From assembly GCA_943328865.2 (NCBI GenBank), contig CALQBR020000077.1, positions 1 through 6,772 of the forward strand: a stretch of 6,772 nucleotides of DNA, written 5' to 3'. The notes under the pieces were generated by a model that did not search any database, was not told the DNA's origin, and saw only the letters and a list, made by a program, of their open reading frames with translations. This document shows, piece by piece, positions 1 to 4,198 of this stretch. Within the stretch, counting starts at the first letter, position 1. Every line of letters begins with the position of its first letter. Source of the DNA: Sphingobacterium thalpophilum (GTDB taxonomy: Bacteria; Bacteroidota; Bacteroidia; Flavobacteriales; Flavobacteriaceae). A program made the position numbers and the translations under genes.

Positions 1-443
1 AATGGTTCAGTTACGGGTTGACGGAAGATAACTCCCGGTGCTTTTCTTTCTAAAGGCATTTCGTATAAATCACCTCCGATTGGTCCTTTTCCATCAATTG
101 GGAAACCAAGGGTGTTTACCACACGACCGATCATTTGTTCTCCTGCTTTTAGAGACGCAATACGTTGCGTTCTTTTAGCAACAGAACCTTCTTTGATTCC
201 TGTTGATGGTCCTAAAAGTACCACCCCAACATTATCTTCTTCCAGGTTCAAAACGATTCCTTCTAATCCGTTATCGAATTCAACAAGCTCACCATATTGA
301 ACATTTGATAACCCGTAAACACGAGCAATACCATCTCCAACTTGAAGTACTGTTCCTACTTCCTCTAGCGTTGCGCCAGATTCAAAACCTTCTACTTGCT
401 TTCTTAATATTGCTGAAATTTCAGCAGGTTTGATTTCCGCCAT
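1..443 (-). CDS. atpA: F0F1 ATP synthase subunit alpha, N-terminal part (3' truncated by window)
   Basis: Alpha is the non-catalytic nucleotide-binding subunit of the cytoplasmic F1 head, present in three copies alternating with beta. The reading frame opens with MAEIKPAEIS and runs 147 codons to the window edge without a stop, so the gene continues beyond base 1. Visible are the N-terminal segment that contacts delta (about 1-25) and the beta-barrel domain (about 26-95) with the family signature VGDGIARVYGL near 35-45. The start of the nucleotide-binding domain follows (RVVNTLGFPIDGKGPI, about 107-122), and the fragment ends in RQPVTEP. The Walker A loop (GDRQTGKT-type) lies beyond the window, so catalytic-site residues cannot be checked. 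The start is 38 bp after the atpH stop, consistent with one transcript. In Bacteroidota atpG normally comes next, but that is outside the window. Confidence 0.97.
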   Translation of the reverse strand, partial: MAEIKPAEISAILRKQVEGFESGATLEEVGTVLQVGDGIARVYGLSNVQYGELVEFDNGLEGIVLNLEEDNVGVVLLGPSTGIKEGSVAKRTQRIASLKAGEQMIGRVVNTLGFPIDGKGPIGGDLYEMPLERKAPGVIFRQPVTEP

Positions 444-481
444 CTTAATTTATAATTTAGACACTTAAATGTGTAATAAAA

Positions 482-1015
482 CTAGTTACTTAATTCTCTT
501 TTTAAAACTTGTAATCTGTTGGCTAATGACGCATTGTATTGCTTGTCGCCAATTCTTAAAATAAATCCTCCAATGATTGCTGGATCTACTGTATTTTGAA
601 TGGTAATCTTCTTATCTGAAAACATTTTGATTTTCTCAGAAACTTGCGCTTCTAAATGGGCATCCATTGGGAAAGCCGTAGTGACATGCGCCACTTCAAA
701 ACCATTAAGTACATCAAATAATCTATTGTACTCCAATGCGATTGATTCAAGAATCTCGAATCTTTTGTTTTCGAACAATAAATGGAAAAACTTTTTAGTA
801 ATTCCATTCGTTCCAGCGAAAACTTCGATTAAAGCACTTTCTTTAACAGCAACAGAAATAGTTGGGTTTTGAATAAAATTACTCAATTCCGCGTTTCCTT
901 TGATAGTTGCAGAAATCAAAACCATATCTAGGTTTACTTCTTGTGCGCTTTCAGAAGAAACGGCTAAGTCTAAGATTGCTTTTGCATAACGAATTGCTGC
1001 TCTAGTTCCTGACAT
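482..1015 (-). CDS. atpH: F0F1 ATP synthase subunit delta (OSCP homologue)
   Basis: Delta links the top of the alpha3beta3 head to the peripheral stalk b subunits on the cytoplasmic side. The 177-residue length is normal for the family. The N-terminal helical domain begins with the typical RAAIRYAKAILDLA pattern (5-18) that binds the alpha N-terminus. The conserved C-terminal motif is at about 144-173: DPAIIGGFILRIGDKQYNAS followed by a leucine-rich helix. Family members usually have Asp before the Ala-Ser of that motif, whereas here it is Asn161. The ATG is 4 bp downstream of the atpF stop, so translation is probably coupled. Stop codon is TAG. I see no promoter of its own. Confidence 0.96.
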   Translation of the reverse strand: MSGTRAAIRYAKAILDLAVSSESAQEVNLDMVLISATIKGNAELSNFIQNPTISVAVKESALIEVFAGTNGITKKFFHLLFENKRFEILESIALEYNRLFDVLNGFEVAHVTTAFPMDAHLEAQVSEKIKMFSDKKITIQNTVDPAIIGGFILRIGDKQYNASLANRLQVLKRELSN

Positions 1016-1019
1016 AATT

Positions 1020-1520
1020 TTAGTTTAATTTTACGTCACCTAACATTTTCTCAACCAATTTAGTTTGAGCTTCTTTATTAGATAATTCGTCTTTCAATAA
1101 TTTCTCTGCGATACTAAGTGACAAAGTAGAAACTTGAGACTTCAATTCGGCCATAGCGGCATTTTTTTCAGTTTCAATAGCCGCTTTTGCTTGAGCGATC
1201 ATTTTCTCTCCTTGCACTTGTGCTTCTTGTTTAGAATCAGCAATCATTTTTTCTTTCATCTCACGCGCTTCTTTTAACAAAGCATCACGTTCCATTCTTG
1301 CCTCTTGTATGATGCGTTCGTTGTCTGCAGTTAAATCTTGCATTTCTTTACGAGCCGCTTCAGCAGAAAGTAAGGCATCTTTTATTCCTTGTTCTCTTTC
1401 ATTGACCGCATCAAGAATTGGTTTCCAAGCGAATTTTTTTAATAAAAGAATTAACCCAACAAAAATTACAATTTGCCAGAAAAACAAACCCAACTCAAAT
1501 TGATTTATTAACTTTTCCAT
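1020..1520 (-). CDS. atpF: F0F1 ATP synthase subunit b (peripheral stalk)
   Basis: Subunit b anchors the peripheral stalk in the inner membrane and, as a dimer, holds the F1 head static against the rotor. The 166 residues show a short periplasmic start, one membrane helix at about 11-28 (GLFFWQIVIFVGLILLL), and the conserved KKFAWKPI hinge at 28-35. A long, charged, alanine-rich coiled coil follows (about 37-145), ending in the delta-binding segment SIAEKLLKDEL (136-146). There is one b-type gene in view rather than a b/b' pair, implying a homodimer. The gene starts 84 bp after the atpE stop, and that gap contains a strong hairpin, so it may be expressed at a lower level than atpE. It ends 4 bp before atpH. 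Confidence 0.97.
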   Translation of the reverse strand: MEKLINQFELGLFFWQIVIFVGLILLLKKFAWKPILDAVNEREQGIKDALLSAEAARKEMQDLTADNERIIQEARMERDALLKEAREMKEKMIADSKQEAQVQGEKMIAQAKAAIETEKNAAMAELKSQVSTLSLSIAEKLLKDELSNKEAQTKLVEKMLGDVKLN

Positions 1521-1555
1521 ACTTTAGATTATATAATAATATTTAATTTAATAAT

Positions 1556-1594
1556 AAAACAATAGTTACAACCAACCGTTGCAACTATTGTTTT
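1556..1594 (-). terminator. Strong hairpin between atpE and atpF, probable attenuator or mRNA 3'-end stabiliser
   Basis: Arms AAAACAATAGTT (1556-1567) and AACTATTGTTTT (1583-1594) are perfectly complementary over 12 bp. After one A/C mismatch a further 4-bp stem follows (CAAC 1569-1572 with GTTG 1578-1581), leaving a 5-base loop. In the minus-strand transcript it begins about 10 bases after the atpE stop codon and is followed by a U-rich stretch (UUUUAUUAUU), which resembles an intrinsic terminator with an imperfect U tract. Since atpF, atpH and atpA lie downstream with no visible promoter, partial termination or an RNA-processing/stability role is more likely than full termination. On the plus strand the same hairpin is followed by six Ts, so it could also stop antisense transcription. 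Confidence 0.65.
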
Positions 1595-1604
1595 TTAGTT
1601 TTAA

Positions 1605-1796
1605 TTAAGATGCGAAGATCGCAGCAAAACCAATACCTTCAATTAACGCAGCAGCAATAAGCATCGCTGTTTGGATTTTTCCTGAAGCTTCTGGTTGACG
1701 AGCAATAGCGTCCATTGCTGAACCACCAATTTTACCAATACCTAAACCTGCTCCGATAACAATTAATCCTGCTCCTACAATGTTGGGAATTACCAT
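1605..1796 (-). CDS. atpE: F0F1 ATP synthase subunit c (proton-translocating rotor ring)
   Basis: Subunit c is the small hairpin protein that oligomerises into the membrane rotor ring. At 63 residues it is shorter than most bacterial c subunits (about 70-90), mainly because the N-terminus is minimal. Helix 1 carries the glycine-rich packing motif GAGLGIGKIGG (15-25), followed by the cytoplasmic ARQPEA loop (32-37) that touches gamma and epsilon. Helix 2 holds the ion-binding carboxylate Glu53 in AALIEGIGF. The extra side chains typical of sodium-binding rings are absent: Ile20 replaces the helix-1 Gln, and Gly54 replaces the Ser after the Glu. I therefore infer proton coupling. The start ATG has an AT-rich leader without a Shine-Dalgarno. 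The gene is isolated by gaps of 104 and 84 bp, which may allow the higher expression the ring needs. Confidence 0.97.
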   Translation of the reverse strand: MVIPNIVGAGLIVIGAGLGIGKIGGSAMDAIARQPEASGKIQTAMLIAAALIEGIGFAAIFAS

Positions 1797-1900
1797 AATA
1801 AATATATTAAAAATTAAACATTCTTTGTTGAGTCTTAATTCTACGGTCTTAATCTCTAAATATAAACTTGATGACTTTCGAATTTAAAACGTTTGAGTTA
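1797..1900 (-). other. 104-bp atpB-atpE intercistronic region with a short direct repeat
   Basis: This gap has no TAnnTTTG promoter motif on the minus strand and no long hairpin. The plus strand holds two copies of GTCTTAAT (1832-1839 and 1846-1853), which are ATTAAGAC in the transcript and start 14 bp apart. It probably serves as an AT-rich leader for atpE translation. The role of the repeat is unknown and it may be chance. Confidence 0.3.
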
Positions 1901-3064
1901 TTAATGATGTGCTTCTTCGTGGTGGTGTTCTTCATTCGCCGAACCAAAATACAAAGCTGACAACATTGTGAAAATATACGCCTGTAAGAAGGCAACCAAT
2001 ATCTCTAAGATTGATAATACAAAAGAAAGTGCGAATGACAAACTACTTCCTATCCAGCTTTTGAAGATAAACATCAAACCAATAATACTCATTAATACAA
2101 TATGACCTGCAAATATATTTGCGTACAAACGAATCATTAATGAGAACGGTTTTACAAAAATACCTAGCAACTCAATTGGCGCTAAAATAACACGCATTAA
2201 TTTAGGCACTCCTGGCATCCAAAAAATGTGACCCCAATAGTTTTTATTTGCTGATAGATTGGTAATTAAAAAGGTTAAAATAGCTAACCCAAAAGTAATC
2301 GTAATATTTCCAGTAACGTTAATTCCTAGTGGCGTTAAACCAAATAGGTTTAAGAACAAAATAAAGAAGAATATGGTTAACAAATAACTCATGTATTTTT
2401 TATAGTGTTTCTCTCCAATATTTGGTATCGCAATTTCATCACGAATGTACAATACCAATGGTTCAAATATTCTTGAGAAACCAAAAGCAATTCCTCCATT
2501 CTTAGCATATGACCTTGCCAATTTAGAAAACAATAAAAACATCAATAAGGCAACAACCATAATAGACAATACTGATTTTGTGATTGAAAAATCTAGTGGT
2601 CTAACATTCGTTGGATGCCCATGTTCTTCATTTAATTTTCCCGTAGCATCAGTTTTGTAAATCTTACCATCATGATGATTTACTACATAATAATTCCCAT
2701 TTGATTCGGCAACAGATTCTCCGTGATTGAATTTTGATGAAGAGAAAAATTGCACGCCATTATCCCAAAGAATAACTGGCAAAGAAAAACCATAATGCTT
2801 TCCTTGAAGCTCATCTGAGAAAAAAGTAAAATCATGTGAATCTAATACGTGATGATTTACAAAGGCTTTAATTTTAGATTTCACATCACTAGGCTCAGCA
2901 TGTACTTCCTCGTGTTTTTCTTCATGAGCTGGAGTAGTAGTAACGGGATGTGTTTCTTGAATAACTTGTGTTGAATCCTGAGTAGGATTTGCAAAACTAT
3001 TTAACGAAAGACATGCTACTAAAGTCGCTAATATTAATCTAACTGGTTTGTTTGAAATCACCAT
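1901..3064 (-). CDS. atpB: F0F1 ATP synthase subunit a with long periplasmic N-terminal extension
   Basis: Subunit a forms the two proton half-channels beside the c ring. The 387 residues far exceed the common 230-290. The first 25 residues look like a signal peptide (basic start, hydrophobic core, SFA cleavage site). About 130 periplasmic residues rich in His and Glu follow (about 26-157), as seen in Bacteroidota homologues. The core starts near 160 with membrane helices at roughly 161-181, 224-246, 253-270, 291-308, 318-335 and 340-372. The essential channel arginine is Arg312 in the MIRLYANIFAGH motif (310-321). His321 and Glu354 occupy the positions of E. coli Glu219 and His245, i.e. the swapped pair seen in many homologues, and Gln361 matches Gln252. 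The C-terminus is His-rich (HHHEEAHH). The start is supported by the signal peptide and a promoter 43 bp upstream. Confidence 0.96.
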   Translation of the reverse strand: MVISNKPVRLILATLVACLSLNSFANPTQDSTQVIQETHPVTTTPAHEEKHEEVHAEPSDVKSKIKAFVNHHVLDSHDFTFFSDELQGKHYGFSLPVILWDNGVQFFSSSKFNHGESVAESNGNYYVVNHHDGKIYKTDATGKLNEEHGHPTNVRPLDFSITKSVLSIMVVALLMFLLFSKLARSYAKNGGIAFGFSRIFEPLVLYIRDEIAIPNIGEKHYKKYMSYLLTIFFFILFLNLFGLTPLGINVTGNITITFGLAILTFLITNLSANKNYWGHIFWMPGVPKLMRVILAPIELLGIFVKPFSLMIRLYANIFAGHIVLMSIIGLMFIFKSWIGSSLSFALSFVLSILEILVAFLQAYIFTMLSALYFGSANEEHHHEEAHH

Positions 3065-3106
3065 GCCTGTAAATATCTTAATTTATTACGTTTCTAAAAT
3101 TTGGTG

Positions 3107-3135
3107 CAAATGTACATTTTTTATTAATAATCCAA
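3107..3135 (-). promoter_or_regulatory. Probable Bacteroidota-type promoter for atpB
   Basis: The minus strand reads TACATTTG at 3114-3107, an exact match to the Bacteroidota -7 consensus TAnnTTTG. A TTG at 3135-3133 lies 18 bp upstream, close to the usual place of the -33 element. Transcription would start near 3100, giving an untranslated leader of roughly 35-40 bases before the atpB ATG. The site lies in the 117-bp gap after the DUF6168-like gene. It could transcribe atpBEFHA separately from the upstream sprE-bactofilin genes. The consensus is short, so a chance match in AT-rich DNA is possible. Confidence 0.55.
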
Positions 3136-3204
3136 GATACAAGATTATTATTTTTATTTCAATTTATAGTTTATTAACTGTTTATTGATTATTATTCAAT
3201 AATC
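3126..3204 (-). repeat. Four copies of a 7-base inverted repeat around the end of the DUF6168-like gene
   Basis: Two AT-rich palindromes use the same heptamer pair. GATTATT/AATAATC lies at 3187-3193/3198-3204 inside the last codons of the gene. AATAATC/GATTATT lies at 3126-3132/3143-3149 in the intergenic gap, adjoining the -33 element of the proposed atpB promoter. In RNA the arms could pair locally or across the two sites, giving alternative hairpins. Each stem has a single G-C pair and no good U tract follows, so they are weak and not convincing terminators. Confidence 0.3.
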
Positions 3205-3580
3205 GTATCGTAATTGTAGTTTCTAATGCCAAAAATAGCATGAAAATTATGAAAAAATTAATTTTATCTGAATGTTGATAAGGATAGGAACCTTGCAAGA
3301 TAGGCCGAACGGCAAAGTAAGAAACCGCCATTTTCAGGCTCGTTACAATTAAGAATGTATAACCTACATTATCTATATGGACTTGCTTTACTTTTATAAG
3401 TATAAATAAAAGCAAAATAGAAGCCAGTAAAAAGAAACCATAGAGTTGTTCTAGAGAATATTGGAACGCAGATGCATTTGAAGAAAAATCGAAAATAATA
3501 AAACCAATATTGTGGACGATATAAAATAATACCGCTAGTAATACTAGTTCAAGAATGGGTTTGTAGATTTTAAAATTCAT
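3182..3580 (-). CDS. DUF6168-like four-helix membrane protein in the AtpI position of the atp cluster
   Basis: This is a 132-residue integral membrane protein with four hydrophobic segments at about 10-30, 45-65, 72-95 and 107-129 and short polar loops. The topology and the place between an AtpZ-like gene and atpB match the AtpI/UncI proteins of other bacteria, which help c-ring assembly. The sequence itself resembles the uncharacterised DUF6168 family of Flavobacteria rather than classical AtpI. A Lys-Met pair in helix 3 (SLKMAVSYF, 81-89) and an Arg-Pro at its end (92-93) are the most notable polar features. It begins 3 bp after the AtpZ-like stop, so it is almost certainly co-translated with it. 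Function as an ATP synthase accessory is inferred from context and shape only, and the family name is from memory. Confidence 0.85.
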   Translation of the reverse strand: MNFKIYKPILELVLLAVLFYIVHNIGFIIFDFSSNASAFQYSLEQLYGFFLLASILLLFILIKVKQVHIDNVGYTFLIVTSLKMAVSYFAVRPILQGSYPYQHSDKINFFIIFMLFLALETTITIRLLNNNQ

Positions 3581-3583
3581 TCG

Positions 3584-3823
3584 TTATTCTTCGGATGATT
3601 TGTTAATTTCATTTACTTGACGCATCACATTATAAAGAGATAAAAATACGCCAACCACTACTAATATTTTAACATAATATACTTTTGGACTCGGATACTT
3701 TTCATCCAACCAGGTTCCAAAATAAGAAAACAAGAAAATAATGACTCCCATTTGAATGGGAATATTAATTAGCGCCAGCCATTTTGAAGTGTTTTTATTG
3801 TTGGATTTTTTATCGTCCGTCAT
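3584..3823 (-). CDS. AtpZ/AtpI family ATP synthase accessory protein
   Basis: This is a small inner-membrane protein of 79 residues of the AtpZ/AtpI type (F0F1-ATPase gene 1 family), encoded at the head of many atp operons. It is linked in Bacillus to magnesium/calcium supply and ATP synthase assembly. A hydrophilic Lys/Asn-rich start (1-14) precedes two membrane helices at about 17-37 and 50-67. The family pattern of a helix ending in Gly-x-x-Leu-Asp (GTWLDEKY, 36-43) is present at the end of helix 1, and the C-terminus is charged. The start codon lies inside the bactofilin gene (14-bp overlap), indicating translational coupling. The next gene begins 3 bp after its stop. Its exact role here is unproven. 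Confidence 0.87.
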   Translation of the reverse strand: MTDDKKSNNKNTSKWLALINIPIQMGVIIFLFSYFGTWLDEKYPSPKVYYVKILVVVGVFLSLYNVMRQVNEINKSSEE

Positions 3824-4196
3824 TAGCGCCCATACTTTTAATTTCTGTTTTCATCACACAAGTGGCACTGAATGCTGCACCTGGTTCAACTCCTAATTTT
3901 CCACAAATTACTGCTCCATTGATATTGGAATGCGCCTTGACATTCAAGAGTTCCATTACTTCGATTTTACCTTCGAATTGGCCTTCTATATCCGCATTTT
4001 GACAAATAATATCGCCTTTCACACTGCCGGCAGGCCCAATGACAATTTTTCCATTGGATTGGAAATTGCCAACCAAATGGCCATCTAACCTGAAATCAGC
4101 TGGTGAGACAATGTCTCCAGTGATAGTGGTTCCTTCTACAATTCTGTTGGTTTTACCTAAAAGATCGGTATATGATTTTGGGGATTTTTCGAACAT
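3810..4196 (-). CDS. Bactofilin (polymer-forming cytoskeletal protein)
   Basis: Bactofilins self-assemble without nucleotide into filaments, often at the membrane, and scaffold cell-wall enzymes, stalks or polarity factors. The 128 residues have a short polar N-terminal tail (about 1-18). A glycine- and hydrophobic-rich repeat region (about 20-115) then shows the rhythm of a right-handed beta-helix: G-D-I, L-D-G-H-L-V-G-N, I-G-P-A-G-S-V-K-G-D-I, I-E-G-Q-F-E-G-K-I, I-N-G-A-V. A short C-terminal tail follows. This fits the bactofilin/DUF583 family in length and pattern. The ATG lies 2 bp after the sprE stop and the 3' end overlaps the AtpZ-like gene by 14 bp, so it sits in a tightly packed set linking sprE to the atp genes. 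Which process it scaffolds is not shown by the sequence. Confidence 0.93.
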   Translation of the reverse strand: MFEKSPKSYTDLLGKTNRIVEGTTITGDIVSPADFRLDGHLVGNFQSNGKIVIGPAGSVKGDIICQNADIEGQFEGKIEVMELLNVKAHSNINGAVICGKLGVEPGAAFSATCVMKTEIKSMGANDGR

Positions 4197-4198
4197 CG

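Noticed and set aside
1556..1594. A full transcription terminator ending an operon after atpE
   Set aside because: atpF, atpH and atpA follow on the same strand without a recognisable promoter, so complete termination is unlikely.
2109..2122. Perfect 14-bp palindrome GCAAATATATTTGC, which also contains a TAnnTTTG match
   Set aside because: It encodes the invariant Ala-Asn-Ile-Phe-Ala of the AtpB channel motif, and there is no TTG at proper spacing, so it is probably codon-driven chance.
2445..2660. Plus-strand open frame opposite atpB, and similar ones opposite atpH (600-872), atpF (1309-1503) and atpA (112-433)
   Set aside because: All are antisense to clearly conserved genes and have no family resemblance.
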